The notes beneath the pieces were generated by a model that worked only from the letters and a program-made list of their open reading frames with translations, was not told the DNA's origin and did no database searches. The position numbers and the translations under genes are program-made. From NCBI RefSeq assembly GCF_003121925.1, contig NZ_QEWR01000002.1:1054001-1118000 (forward strand): a stretch of 64,000 nucleotides of DNA, written 5' to 3'. Positions 16,674-25,413 of the stretch are shown piece by piece. Positions within the stretch are counted from its first letter, which is position 1. Each line of letters starts with the position of its first letter. The DNA is from Ignatzschineria indica. GTDB taxonomy: Bacteria > Pseudomonadota > Gammaproteobacteria > Cardiobacteriales > Wohlfahrtiimonadaceae.

Positions 16674-17762
16674 CTACTCCGATACCTCTGAGTCACTCTT
16701 TTGACCATTATAAAATTCGCTCTTAAGATATCGGTGATAGAGGAAACGAAGTGCGACCATCAATACCGCACATGCGGGTAATGCTAAAAGTACCCCAGTA
16801 AATCCAAAAAGCGTTCCCCCAGCCATCAAAGCAAAGACGACAGCAATTGGGTGCATTCCTAATTTATCACCAATCAAAATGGGCGTTAGAACAAAACTCT
16901 CCATCAATTGCCCAATCGCAAAAACGATACCTACAAAGAAGAGATGAGTTAAGGTCCCATATTGAAACCAAGCGACAGTGAGTCCCATAATCACCCCTGA
17001 AGTTGCGCCAAAATAGGGAACAAAACTGATTAAACCAGCAATCATACCGATGACTAAACTATATTCTACTCCGACAATAGTCAAACCAATGCCGTAGATA
17101 CAGGCTAGACAGAACATCACTGTTAATTGTCCGCGTAGAAAACCACTCAACATAAAGTTCGCTTCATGAAAAAAGCGCATCGCCTGTGGAAATATTGTCC
17201 GAGGAATTAAAGTCTCAAATCGTTCAGTAATACTGACCCAATCACGCATTACATAGAAGGTGATCATTGGAATTAAGAAGAGACTGACCAGGAAACCCAC
17301 TATCCCCATAATAATAGCGCTAATTGAAGGTGCAATTTTTGAGGTAATTTCACCTAGATAATTGAGAGATTTTGTCAATGCTTGACGCGCCTCATATTGA
17401 TTCTCTTTTAAACTCTCTAAAGAGAGATATTTCTCTAGCCGAGGAAAAATATTATCTTGCATCCAGAGGTAGTAGGTTGGCACTTTATCGACAAAAGCCA
17501 AGATCTGATTAAGAAGCTGCGGAATGACGACGGTTAAAAGTAGCGCCAATAGAAGTAATAACCCGGCAAAGACAATTGTGACCGCCAAGACTCTTGGAAT
17601 CCTTTTCGATTGAATCTTTTCCACTAAAGGATTACCTAAATAGGCTAAACCAAACGCAATTAAGAAAGGGATTAAAACAGCGGCTAAACGATGAATAAGG
17701 TAGAGTGTTATTATTACTCCGATCCAAAAAAATATAAGACGATTAACCCGGTCAAATTGCAT
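16674..17762 (-). CDS. AI-2E family / PerM-like membrane exporter
   Basis: 362 aa. Eight or so transmembrane segments in the arrangement of the AI-2 exporter (TqsA/YdiK/PerM) family: N-terminal helices (LIFFWIGVIITLYLIHRLAAVLIPF), a soluble stretch about 75-150 (LSLESLKENQYEARQALTKSL), then the conserved block FVPYFGATSGVIMG and LTPILIGDKLGMHPIAVVFALMAGG, which are family signatures. Members export autoinducer-2 or act as sodium/proton antiporters, so the cargo is unknown here. AGGAG lies 6 nt before ATG. Neighbouring genes give no clue to substrate. Confidence 0.82.
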   Translation of the reverse strand: MQFDRVNRLIFFWIGVIITLYLIHRLAAVLIPFLIAFGLAYLGNPLVEKIQSKRIPRVLAVTIVFAGLLLLLALLLTVVIPQLLNQILAFVDKVPTYYLWMQDNIFPRLEKYLSLESLKENQYEARQALTKSLNYLGEITSKIAPSISAIIMGIVGFLVSLFLIPMITFYVMRDWVSITERFETLIPRTIFPQAMRFFHEANFMLSGFLRGQLTVMFCLACIYGIGLTIVGVEYSLVIGMIAGLISFVPYFGATSGVIMGLTVAWFQYGTLTHLFFVGIVFAIGQLMESFVLTPILIGDKLGMHPIAVVFALMAGGTLFGFTGVLLALPACAVLMVALRFLYHRYLKSEFYNGQKSDSEVSE

Positions 17763-18231
17763 GCAGACTCCTATCGATTTCTATCAATATTTCTAAAATA
17801 TACTAGGTGAGATATATTATCGGGATATTAATAATAACCATCAACGCCCCAATGATACTCTCTATTCTACGCAACTTTACCCTAAAAGCCGACCTATTTA
17901 AGTGATAGAGAGAAAAAATAGAATACAAATCATTAAGAGCATCAACTGCTTAAGTATGCCTTAATAACACTTGAGTAAATGGCAAAACGCCTTACAAATC
18001 ACCGATTAAAAAAATGGAAGAGAATTGCGAAAGTTACACCAATCTCCTATGATTATGAACTTCGAGCTTTTATGGAATATTTCATAGGTATGTCATGAGT
18101 ATGCCATGAGTATGTCATGAGCATTTCACGATAAAAATAGTGAACCGAAACGCCAATCGCCTCATCAAGCGATTGATCAATCACACTACTCACCCACCCT
18201 TAACAATAGATCAACAGATAGACTAGATAGA
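17763..18231. other. 470-bp gap between divergent PerM-type gene and rnfB
   Basis: Promoter region for both genes. It contains the 11-bp tandem repeat described separately and an inverted repeat CAATCGC (18154-18160) / GCGATTG (18169-18175) 56 bp before rnfB that could be an operator. No gene was seen. Confidence 0.45.
18089..18121. repeat. 11-bp direct tandem repeat (TATGTCATGAG)
   Basis: Three contiguous copies: 18089-18099, 18100-18110 (one T to C change) and 18111-18121. Confidence 0.9.
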
Positions 18232-18879
18232 ATGCAACAGAGAACGCAACAGAATCAAGATCTTTTAATCGATGCGGTAGATGCCCTTTTACCACAAACC
18301 CAATGTGAACAGTGCCAATACCAAGGTTGCTTTGCCTATGCGGAGGCTATTGTCCGTGATGATGCACCTATTAATCGCTGCCCCCCCGGAGGCGATCGGG
18401 TTATTGCTGCATTGGGTGAGCTCTTAACACGCCCAATACTCCCCTTAAATGAGTCGTTAGGTCACTATAAGCCCCCTCAAGTTGTTCGTATAGAAGAGCC
18501 CTACTGTATCGGCTGCATGAAGTGCATTTTAGCTTGCCCCGTTGATGCAATTGTCGGCGCACGTCGCTTAATGCATACTATTATCACCGAAGAGTGTACT
18601 GGATGTGAGCTCTGTATTCCCCCCTGCCCCCTCAACTGTATCGTGATTGAACCTCTAGACCCGCAGTTAGCTGCTTCTCCGATAGGACTCTCCTCTTGGG
18701 AGAAACAGCGTGCTGAAAAGTCGCGTCAAAGATATCGCGCAAAAAAAGCACGAGAAGCAGCACGAACCAATATTACAGATACACAGCCTCCTCAAGAAAA
18801 AGAGCTTGCTGACCCGGCACCTAAGGCAAAAATGCTCGATCTTATTGCGCTTGCGAAGAAGAGTTATGATGAACGCTAA
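18232..18879 (+). CDS. rnfB: RnfB/RsxB-like ferredoxin, soluble and orphan
   Basis: 215 aa. Three [4Fe-4S] sites are visible: an RnfB-type cluster Cys25-x2-Cys28-x4-Cys33 ... Cys50 in a CQYQGC..INRCPPGG context, then two ferredoxin clusters (Cys92/95/98/102 and Cys122/125/128/132). The N-terminal membrane helix of true RnfB is missing, so it is probably soluble or peripheral. After residue 150 there is a Lys/Arg/Ala-rich tail. None of rnfA, C, D, G or E is present in the window. The order rnfB then nth echoes E. coli rsxABCDGE-nth. It may pass electrons to iron-sulfur enzymes, possibly including Nth next door; that is inference. Confidence 0.85.
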   Translation: MQQRTQQNQDLLIDAVDALLPQTQCEQCQYQGCFAYAEAIVRDDAPINRCPPGGDRVIAALGELLTRPILPLNESLGHYKPPQVVRIEEPYCIGCMKCILACPVDAIVGARRLMHTIITEECTGCELCIPPCPLNCIVIEPLDPQLAASPIGLSSWEKQRAEKSRQRYRAKKAREAARTNITDTQPPQEKELADPAPKAKMLDLIALAKKSYDER

Positions 18880-18943
18880 ATGTGAGCATAGCCTAATAAA
18901 AAACCGAATATAAAACAGAAATAGAAATGGATGAAGAGTAAAG

Positions 18944-19609
18944 ATGAGTAAAAAGAAAGAGTATCAACGCCTCATGAACCGAGAAGAGATTACCCAATTT
19001 TTCACAATATTACGAAATGAGAATCCTGAACCAAAGACAGAATTGGTCTACAACTCTATCTTTGAGCTCTTAGTTGCTGTTCTTCTTTCTGCACAATCTA
19101 CCGATGTGGGCGTCAACAAAGCAACAAAAGGGCTCTTTGCTGCAGCTAATACACCTCAAGCGATGTATGACTTAGGTGAAGAGAGGATTAAGGAGTATAT
19201 CCGAACATTAGGTCTCTACAACTCTAAAGCGGCTAATTTACATAAGACTTGTGGTATTTTAGCAACGAAATATCAAGGAGAAGTTCCTAATGAGCGAGCA
19301 GCTTTAGAAGCGCTTCCCGGCGTTGGTCGAAAAACAGCGAATGTTATTCTCAATACTGCCTTTCGTCAGCCTACAATGGCTGTTGATACCCATATCTTTC
19401 GCCTCTCAAATCGCACAGGATTAGCACCGGGTAAAAATGTTCGAGAGGTGGAGGATAAACTGCTCAAAAGGATTCCTAAAGAGTTTCTTCTCGATGCCCA
19501 CCACTGGCTTATTCTTCATGGACGTTATACCTGTATTGCACGCAAACCTCGTTGTGCATCTTGTCTGGTCTATCACCAATGCCAATATTTAGAGAAGACC
19601 GATGAGTAG
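18944..19609 (+). CDS. nth: Endonuclease III
   Basis: 221 aa, the usual size. Bifunctional DNA glycosylase/AP lyase for oxidised pyrimidines. Helix-hairpin-helix LPGVGRKTANVIL with the catalytic Lys, VDTHIFRLSNR with the catalytic Asp, and the C-terminal iron-sulfur loop CIARKPRCASC...C (C-X6-C-X2-C-X5-C). LLSAQSTDVGVN is the conserved substrate-pocket stretch. It follows rnfB by 64 bp and is probably co-transcribed. Clear by every motif; MutY, the paralogous glycosylase, is separately present at 3.7 kb. Confidence 0.96.
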   Translation: MSKKKEYQRLMNREEITQFFTILRNENPEPKTELVYNSIFELLVAVLLSAQSTDVGVNKATKGLFAAANTPQAMYDLGEERIKEYIRTLGLYNSKAANLHKTCGILATKYQGEVPNERAALEALPGVGRKTANVILNTAFRQPTMAVDTHIFRLSNRTGLAPGKNVREVEDKLLKRIPKEFLLDAHHWLILHGRYTCIARKPRCASCLVYHQCQYLEKTDE

Positions 19610-19615
19610 AAACAA

Positions 19616-19639
19616 AAATAGAAAAAGAAATAGAAAAAG
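19616..19639. repeat. 12-bp direct duplication after nth
   Basis: AAATAGAAAAAG at 19616-19627 is repeated exactly at 19628-19639. Confidence 0.8.
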
Positions 19640-19641
19640 AT

Positions 19642-19668
19642 AAGGGCAAGATCATTCTTCTCGCCCTT
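19642..19668. terminator. Terminator between convergent nth and the NMO-type gene
   Basis: AAGGGC (19642-19647) pairs with GCCCTT (19663-19668), extended by AGA/TCT inside. The T-rich tail is better on the minus strand (ATCTTTTTCTATTT), but both transcripts converge here. Confidence 0.6.
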
Positions 19669-19680
19669 CTAAAATCTCTC

Positions 19681-19717
19681 TTAAATTTCGATTAAATCTC
19701 GATTAAATCTCGATTAA
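19681..19717. repeat. 11-bp direct tandem repeat (TTAAATCTCGA)
   Basis: Copies at 19681-19691 (one change), 19692-19702 and 19703-19713, with a partial fourth copy. It lies just after the stop codon of the NMO-type gene. Confidence 0.9.
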
Positions 19718-19731
19718 ATGTGATAGAGCAA

Positions 19732-20787
19732 TCAACTCACCAATGACTCCATCAATCTCTTCACAGAGACTCTTTCACAAAAAGGCGCATTAACGCTCGC
19801 CCAGATAGGCTGAAAGTCCACAGGATGATCCCCCATCTCTAACTCATCGATCGTTGCTGCATGAACCAAAAAGAGCTGCTCCGGGAAAGGGAGTGTTCTG
19901 CCACGGACTTTTCGTAACTGCTGCGTTCCTAAATTGCTATAACAGCGCCCTAATACCCCGGTCCAATGCTCTGTTAAGACAGAATCATACTCATTACTCT
20001 TGAGAAGAAGCTCCGCTTCTTGCTCACTTAATCCCGATTCTGGCGTCAACATAAACGCGGTGCCAATCCCAACACCATCCGCCCCTTGAATAATTGCTGC
20101 AGCAAAGAGTGATTTATTATAGATCCCACCTGATACCGCAAAAGGCTTTTCCAATAGACGCGCCCCTTGAGTTGTTAATGCCTGTGCGCTAAAAGCATGA
20201 GTGCGGACATCACCAATAAAAGTGTGACGCATTCCCCCCGATTCAGATCCTTGCAAGAGATGGACATCAACACCACTCTCTTCCCATAAAAGCGCTTCAA
20301 CCATATGAGTTGAATGACCAATAATTTTAACACCAGCCTCTTTTAAGAGTGCAATCGTCTCTTTAGAGGGAATACCAAAAGTGAAACTTACGACCGGCAC
20401 CTCTTCATCTAAAATAACCTCTAACAGATCATCTAAAGGTGAGAGTTCCCATGCATCAGTATTGAGATTCTCTATCTCCAATAACTCTGCGCTTGCAAAC
20501 CCTTTCATCCGTGAAATCGCATCCGCATAGAGCGATTCTGGAATATCACGACTCTTTGAGATCATTAAGTTAACGCCAAATGGGCGATCGGTTAACTCTT
20601 TAATAGAGGAGATCTCATGTTGCAGGGCTTCGGCGGTTAAAAAACCACCTGCAATCATGCCTAGACCACCACTATTTGAGACTTCAGCAACAAGCTCTGT
20701 TGATCCACCATGGTAGAGTGGCACCTGGATAATAGGATACTCAATCGATAGTTGTTGAGATAAGCGTGCAGGTTTATTGATCGTCAT
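19732..20787 (-). CDS. Nitronate monooxygenase-type FMN protein
   Basis: 351 aa TIM-barrel flavoprotein of the NMO / 2-nitropropane dioxygenase family (PF03060). Seen: IEYPIIQVPLYHGGSTELVAEV at the N-terminus, NSGGLGMIAGG, the family signature LLQGSESGGMRHT, and FMN-phosphate binding strands around AVSGGIYNKSLFAAAIIQGADGVGIGTAF. Members oxidise alkyl nitronates such as propionate-3-nitronate; FabK-type enoyl-ACP reductases share the fold and cannot be fully excluded. Its ATG overlaps the stop of the upstream tatD-type gene by 4 bp, so the two are translationally coupled. Confidence 0.78.
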   Translation of the reverse strand: MTINKPARLSQQLSIEYPIIQVPLYHGGSTELVAEVSNSGGLGMIAGGFLTAEALQHEISSIKELTDRPFGVNLMISKSRDIPESLYADAISRMKGFASAELLEIENLNTDAWELSPLDDLLEVILDEEVPVVSFTFGIPSKETIALLKEAGVKIIGHSTHMVEALLWEESGVDVHLLQGSESGGMRHTFIGDVRTHAFSAQALTTQGARLLEKPFAVSGGIYNKSLFAAAIIQGADGVGIGTAFMLTPESGLSEQEAELLLKSNEYDSVLTEHWTGVLGRCYSNLGTQQLRKVRGRTLPFPEQLFLVHAATIDELEMGDHPVDFQPIWASVNAPFCERVSVKRLMESLVS

Positions 20788-21545
20788 TTTATCTCCAAAT
20801 TAAATAAATGAATCGCATTCTGTGTTGTTATCTTAGCAAGTTCTCCCCTCTCAAGCGATCTTTGTTGTGCAATAGAGTGGGCAATTTTCACTAAATCTTC
20901 CGGCAGATGAGCCTCACCCTTTTCCCGATAAGCTCCTGGTTGAAAGGGTGCGTCTGTCTCAAGTAGAAGATGATCGATAGGTGTCGCTTGTAATAAACGT
21001 TGCAACCTTTTAGCGCGAGAATAGGTGACCGCCCCTCCAAATCCTAAATAGAAGCCGAGTGCTAAGATCTGCTCTAACTGCTGCAGACTACAGTTGATAC
21101 CATGAAACACCCCCCGAGCCTGCGGATAGCGACGCAAAATTTGCAATACTGAATCCACTGCTTTATAGGAGTGGATAATTAAGGGGAGTTGATACTCTAC
21201 AGAAAGTGCAACCTGCGCCTCAAAAAGAGCTATCTGCTTTAGATGATCCTCACGAGAAAAATCGAGTCCGCACTCCCCTATAGCGATAGGTGAATAATGC
21301 TCGATCGCCTCCCTTAACGATAAAATAGCAAAATCGAACTGCTCCGGTAAAAACCACGGATGGAGCCCCAAAGCAGGATAACAGTGAGAATAACGCTGAG
21401 TGATCTCCACGAGAGGGATAAATGAATCAATGGTCGTTGCCGGCATAATCCATCCCCGAATGCCCAAATCCTGGGCTCGTTGCAGATGTTCAGCGAGCGC
21501 CTCTTTCGGCGTTATATCATTGAGATGAATATGGGTATCGATCAT
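20784..21545 (-). CDS. TatD-family metal-dependent hydrolase (YjjV-like)
   Basis: 253 aa TIM-barrel hydrolase, the normal length. Metal ligands are all visible: MIDTHIHL (two His), IGECGLDFS (Glu), LIIHSYKA (His), GVFHGI (His) and LLETDAPFQP (Asp). TatD proteins act as 3'-5' DNA exonucleases or nucleotide-end processing enzymes; the exact substrate of this YjjV-like branch is not settled. Middle gene of a minus-strand set: ygfB lies 24 bp upstream and the NMO-type gene overlaps its stop codon. Confidence 0.85.
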   Translation of the reverse strand: MIDTHIHLNDITPKEALAEHLQRAQDLGIRGWIMPATTIDSFIPLVEITQRYSHCYPALGLHPWFLPEQFDFAILSLREAIEHYSPIAIGECGLDFSREDHLKQIALFEAQVALSVEYQLPLIIHSYKAVDSVLQILRRYPQARGVFHGINCSLQQLEQILALGFYLGFGGAVTYSRAKRLQRLLQATPIDHLLLETDAPFQPGAYREKGEAHLPEDLVKIAHSIAQQRSLERGELAKITTQNAIHLFNLEIK

Positions 21546-21569
21546 TTTCTTCTACCTATCAAAGTTAGC

Positions 21570-22145
21570 CTAGTGAATCTGAGGTGTTCCTTCTTCTACA
21601 ACAACTTCCTCTCTATCTCTGCCTTTAAGGTGATAGTAGAGCATCAAAGCACCTACTCTGACAAATTCAATCAACTCCTCTAACGCAAGATAATCTTCCT
21701 CATCAGCCAACTCATCGACCACCTGTTCCTGCTCTAATCCTGAGAACTCAATAATGTAACGGATATAATCTCGACCATCTTCATCAAGCGCCTCATAGAG
21801 CTCATTAGAGAGGCCAAAGCCATAGCTAAAACCATGACACCATTTGATAAATCCTTCAATACGTTGCTCTAAAGGTTCTTCCGGCAAGAGAAGAGAGAGA
21901 TTAAAATCCTCGGAATTTAACTCTGCAAGCGTCTTTTCATAGAGAATTTTTAAGATCTCTTGATTCAACTCCGCTTCATCAAAACGAATATGCTCAATCT
22001 CCACTAGCCAATTATGAAAATAATCATGAGACTCTCCACATAGAAGGGCTATTAAGAGCCCCTGCGCTTCAGAAAGATTAAGACCTGGAAATTGCTCTTG
22101 CAATAATTGGTAGGTCACACTTTGAGGGATTTGTGTTTCTGACAT
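21570..22145 (-). CDS. ygfB: YgfB/UPF0149 family protein
   Basis: 191 aa, matching the family length. Alpha-helical cytoplasmic protein: LNLSEAQGLLIALLCGE near the N-terminus, then IKWCHGFSYGFGL, LEELIEFVRVGALMLYYHL and the final TPQIH, which matches the YgfB ending. In Pseudomonas, YgfB counteracts the AlpA antiterminator and affects ampDh3 and beta-lactam resistance; here the role is unknown. Upstream of the ATG come a Shine-Dalgarno AAAGGAAG and, directly before it, seven copies of a 9-bp repeat, so leader length could vary. It heads a short operon with the tatD-type and NMO-type genes. Confidence 0.85.
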   Translation of the reverse strand: MSETQIPQSVTYQLLQEQFPGLNLSEAQGLLIALLCGESHDYFHNWLVEIEHIRFDEAELNQEILKILYEKTLAELNSEDFNLSLLLPEEPLEQRIEGFIKWCHGFSYGFGLSNELYEALDEDGRDYIRYIIEFSGLEQEQVVDELADEEDYLALEELIEFVRVGALMLYYHLKGRDREEVVVEEGTPQIH

Positions 22146-22163
22146 CGATTGCTTCCTTTCTTT

Positions 22164-22226
22164 TTTCTGCTGTTTCTGCTGTTTCTGCTGTTTCTGCTGT
22201 TTCTGCTGTTTCTGCTGTTTCTGCTA
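22164..22226. repeat. 9-bp tandem repeat in the ygfB leader (seven units)
   Basis: Six exact copies of TTTCTGCTG starting at 22164, 22173, 22182, 22191, 22200 and 22209, then TTTCTGCTA at 22218-22226. On the minus strand this reads as CAGCAGAAA units ending about 10 nt before the AAAGGAAG ribosome site of ygfB. A multiple of three lets the other strand read it as Ala-Val-Ser repeats, but no gene is supported there. Confidence 0.95.
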
Positions 22227-22492
22227 CTTCTCTACTATTTTACCGTTACGATGAGGGAAATATCCTACATCTCTACTATCTATTTCTATTTCTACTTCTA
22301 CTATCTGCTTCGATAGCCTTCTTATCTACGAGATAGCTACCCTCTTTCCTATATAGAATTTCTATTTTCATCAACATTCACTAAAATAGTTATTAAAATG
22401 CCTACTGAAACACCTATTAAAGCGCTTATTATAACGCGATTGAATAGCCTGATTAAGATAGATACAGAAAGTAGATGCAAAAAGTAGATACA

Positions 22493-22527
22493 AAAAGGCT
22501 TTAGCACATAATGTACTAAAGCCTTTT
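22493..22527 (-). terminator. Intrinsic terminator of hupB
   Basis: Perfect 12-bp stem AAAAGGCTTTAG (22493-22504) with CTAAAGCCTTTT (22516-22527), 11-nt loop, TTTTT tail on the minus strand. Confidence 0.9.
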
Positions 22528-22553
22528 AATATGCTCTGTTAAATAAGGAATAC

Positions 22554-22832
22554 TTACTTATTAACTGACTCGCGAAGACCTTTACCAGCTCTGAACGCAG
22601 GTACGCGTGACGCTTTGATCTGAATTGTTTTTTCAGGGTTACGTGGGTCACGACCAACACGTGCAGCACGATCACGTACTGTAAATGTACCGAAACCAAT
22701 TAAAGTTACACTATCACCATTTGCAAGCGCTTCAGTAATGGTTTCCATCACTGCTTCAACCGCTTTCGCAGAAGCTACTTTCGTCATTTCCGTTTTTTCT
22801 GCTACTGCAGCAATCAATTCAGTTTTGTTCAT
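22554..22832 (-). CDS. hupB: DNA-binding protein HU
   Basis: 92 aa histone-like protein that bends and compacts DNA. All HU marks are present: MNKTELIAAVAEKTEMTK start, VTLIGFGTFTVRDRAARVGRDP and NPEKTIQI, with the beta-arm ending in the conserved ASRVPAFRAGKGLRESV. IHF subunits are ruled out by the HU-type start and arm. It lies 130 bp downstream of lon, the usual neighbour, with its own strong promoter in the gap and a strong terminator after it. Confidence 0.97.
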   Translation of the reverse strand: MNKTELIAAVAEKTEMTKVASAKAVEAVMETITEALANGDSVTLIGFGTFTVRDRAARVGRDPRNPEKTIQIKASRVPAFRAGKGLRESVNK

Positions 22833-22928
22833 AAAATTATATCCTACTATTAAAAAAACATGTAATTTGCACGATCATAGTGTGCTTATGTCTATTCAAA
22901 TTAACAAACTTTGCTAATTCTGTATAGA

Positions 22929-22957
22929 TTTATACGTCCGCAATCGATGCAAGTCAA
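22929..22957 (-). promoter_or_regulatory. Sigma-70 promoter for hupB
   Basis: On the minus strand TTGACT (22952-22957), 17-nt spacer, TATAAA (22929-22934). It sits between lon and hupB, giving a leader of about 90 nt. Confidence 0.75.
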
Positions 22958-22962
22958 GTGAT

Positions 22963-25413
22963 TCAATGTGTTTTCGCTCTTTTTTTGATCTCATCGACCT
23001 CTTCAGGAAGCGTTGTAAAACTATCAAAGCGTTTCCACTCATCTCGTCTTGTAAGTGATTGTGTTAATGCACAATCTACCACTTCATCGAAGGTTTTTAC
23101 AGGAATAATCTCTAATGCATCGAGAATATATTGAGGAACCTCCTCTAAATCCTTCACATTCTCCTCTGGAATCAAGACGGTACGTATACCCGCACGCTCG
23201 GCTGCTATCAATTTTTCTTTTAATCCCCCAATAATTAACACATGACCTCTGAGGGTAATTTCCCCTGTCATCGCAATATCGGAACGAATCGGCACACCTA
23301 AAAGTGCAGAAAGAATTGCAAGGGTAATCGCGGCACCGGCACTTGGTCCATCTTTAGGAATCGCCCCCTCCGGAGCATGAACATGAATATCCCATTTTTT
23401 GTAGAAATCATCGGGCAAACCATAATAACTACTACGTGCGCGAATAACCGTTAATGCTGTTCTAACGGACTCCTTCATCACATCACCAAGGCTACCCGTT
23501 GCGATAAGTTCCCCTTTACCGGGCACTAGCTGTACCTCAATCCCCAGAAGATCACCACCAACTTGTGTCCAAGCTAACCCATTGACATAGCCAACCTCAT
23601 GCTCATCCTCTTTAATACCATGACGATACTTGATAGCGCCAAGATAATATTTGATACGCGCCTCATCAACGATCTCCCCTTTACGATCACGCTCTTTATC
23701 GAGCATTCTCTCTTTAATGAATTTCCGGAAGATTGTATTGATTTCACGGGTTAAATTTCGAACCCCTGCCTCTTTTGTGTAATGATTGATAAGAAAAAGA
23801 AGCCCATCATCGGTAAATTTAATCTCTTCACGCGTTAATCCATTCTCCTTATAGGCATCTGGAATAAGGTGCTCTTTCGCAATTGTGAGCTTCTCAAGCT
23901 CGGTATAACTTGAAAGTTCAATGATATCCATTCGATCGCGTAGAGGCCCTGGAATATCATAACTATTGGCGGTTGCAATAAACATCACTTCCGAAAGATC
24001 GATATCAACATCGAGATAATGATCATTAAAGGTACTATTTTGTTCTGGATCTAAGACCTCTAGAAGTGCGGCTGCCGGATCACCTTTATGGCTATGGCCG
24101 GTCTTATCTAACTCATCGAGTAGAATAAGTGGATTTTTGGTCTTCGCTTTTGCTAAAAGTTGTACAAGTTTACCCGGCATCGCGCCGATATAGGTACGAC
24201 GATGACCTCTAATTTCAGACTCATCACTTACGCCCCCTAAACTCATCCGCACAAACTCTCGTCCTGTCGCTTCGGCAATTGAGCGAGCAAGAGAGGTTTT
24301 CCCTACTCCCGGTGGTCCAATAAAGCAGAGAATATCACCCTTCTTCGATTTTGTATGACTAATAACCGCTAAATGCTCAAGAATATGATCTTTGACCTTC
24401 TCAAGGCCAGAATGATCTCGATCTAATGTCTTTTTCGCAGTAATCAAACCATAGCGAAGACGAGAGCGATCATTCCAGGGCATCTTTAAGAGCCAATCGA
24501 TATAGGTTCGAGCAACCGTTCCTTCTGCGGACATTGCCGGCATTGATTTGAGTCGCTTAACTTCATTAAGCCCCTTCTCTTCAGCCTCTTTAGGCATACC
24601 GGCAGCTTTAATCTTCTCTTCGAGCGTCTCTAACTCGGAAAGGCCTGAATCGTTTAGATCATCAAGCTCTTTATGAATCGCCTTGATCTGTTCATTGAGA
24701 TAATATTCGCGCTGATTTTTTGAGATTTGTGTCTGGACTAATCCATGAATTCGACGTTGAAGATCGATAATGTTGAGCTCAACACTCAAATGATTGATCA
24801 AGAGATCCGCAGCTTCACCTAAATCTTCTGCCGCTAAGATCGATTGTTTCTTCTCCACCGACATCGGAATCTCACAAGCAAGCTTCATCACCAATGGATA
24901 GAGCGCTTTATCCTCTAAGAGCAATTCCGGCGTTAATTGTTTAATTTGAGCATTTTCTAAAAGCTTCTTCACCAACTTCTCAAAAGTAGCGTAGTAGACC
25001 TCTTCTTCTGCCTCTGTTAAATTATTTTCAAAAGGGGCAAGCTCATAACTTCCCATTACAAAATCAAAAACGTAGCCCTCACCATTTTCATAGACTAACT
25101 CTTTTGTCTTCTGCAATTTAACTCGTTCAAGGGCTTCTAATGTAACTTGGTAGGATCCCCCTTTTGAGAGTTTACTTGAGATAATACGGACAACAACACC
25201 GGTATGGTAGATTGTCTCCATATTAATTCGCTCTTCATCAGGATCTTTTAGGCTCATCAATAGAACACGATTATCAACCTCCGTTGACATCTCAAGCGCA
25301 CCTATTGAAAGAGGTCTACCCACTAAAAGTGGAGTTTTTGTCCCCGGAAACACTACTAAATCGCGAAGCGCTAAAATAGGTAATTCCGCATCTTTTACTC
25401 GTTTTTGAGACAT
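22963..25413 (-). CDS. lon: ATP-dependent protease Lon
   Basis: 816 aa, a full-length LonA (E. coli 784). Degrades misfolded and regulatory proteins in the cytoplasm. N-terminal substrate-binding domain (LPILALRDLVVFPGTKTPLLVGR), coiled linker (about 200-310), AAA+ domain with Walker A GPPGVGKTS, Walker B LILLDELDK and an arginine-finger region, then the protease domain with catalytic Ser in KDGPSAGAA and Lys in GGLKEKLIAA. An ATTATA at 25433-25438 reads as TATAAT on the minus strand, but it lies so close to the start codon that its role is doubtful. clpX is not adjacent. Confidence 0.97.
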   Translation of the reverse strand: MSQKRVKDAELPILALRDLVVFPGTKTPLLVGRPLSIGALEMSTEVDNRVLLMSLKDPDEERINMETIYHTGVVVRIISSKLSKGGSYQVTLEALERVKLQKTKELVYENGEGYVFDFVMGSYELAPFENNLTEAEEEVYYATFEKLVKKLLENAQIKQLTPELLLEDKALYPLVMKLACEIPMSVEKKQSILAAEDLGEAADLLINHLSVELNIIDLQRRIHGLVQTQISKNQREYYLNEQIKAIHKELDDLNDSGLSELETLEEKIKAAGMPKEAEEKGLNEVKRLKSMPAMSAEGTVARTYIDWLLKMPWNDRSRLRYGLITAKKTLDRDHSGLEKVKDHILEHLAVISHTKSKKGDILCFIGPPGVGKTSLARSIAEATGREFVRMSLGGVSDESEIRGHRRTYIGAMPGKLVQLLAKAKTKNPLILLDELDKTGHSHKGDPAAALLEVLDPEQNSTFNDHYLDVDIDLSEVMFIATANSYDIPGPLRDRMDIIELSSYTELEKLTIAKEHLIPDAYKENGLTREEIKFTDDGLLFLINHYTKEAGVRNLTREINTIFRKFIKERMLDKERDRKGEIVDEARIKYYLGAIKYRHGIKEDEHEVGYVNGLAWTQVGGDLLGIEVQLVPGKGELIATGSLGDVMKESVRTALTVIRARSSYYGLPDDFYKKWDIHVHAPEGAIPKDGPSAGAAITLAILSALLGVPIRSDIAMTGEITLRGHVLIIGGLKEKLIAAERAGIRTVLIPEENVKDLEEVPQYILDALEIIPVKTFDEVVDCALTQSLTRRDEWKRFDSFTTLPEEVDEIKKRAKTH

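Noticed and set aside
22133-22336. Open frame with Ala-Val-Ser repeats on the plus strand
   Set aside because: It is the 9-bp repeat read in frame by chance, opposite the ygfB leader, without ribosome site or homology.
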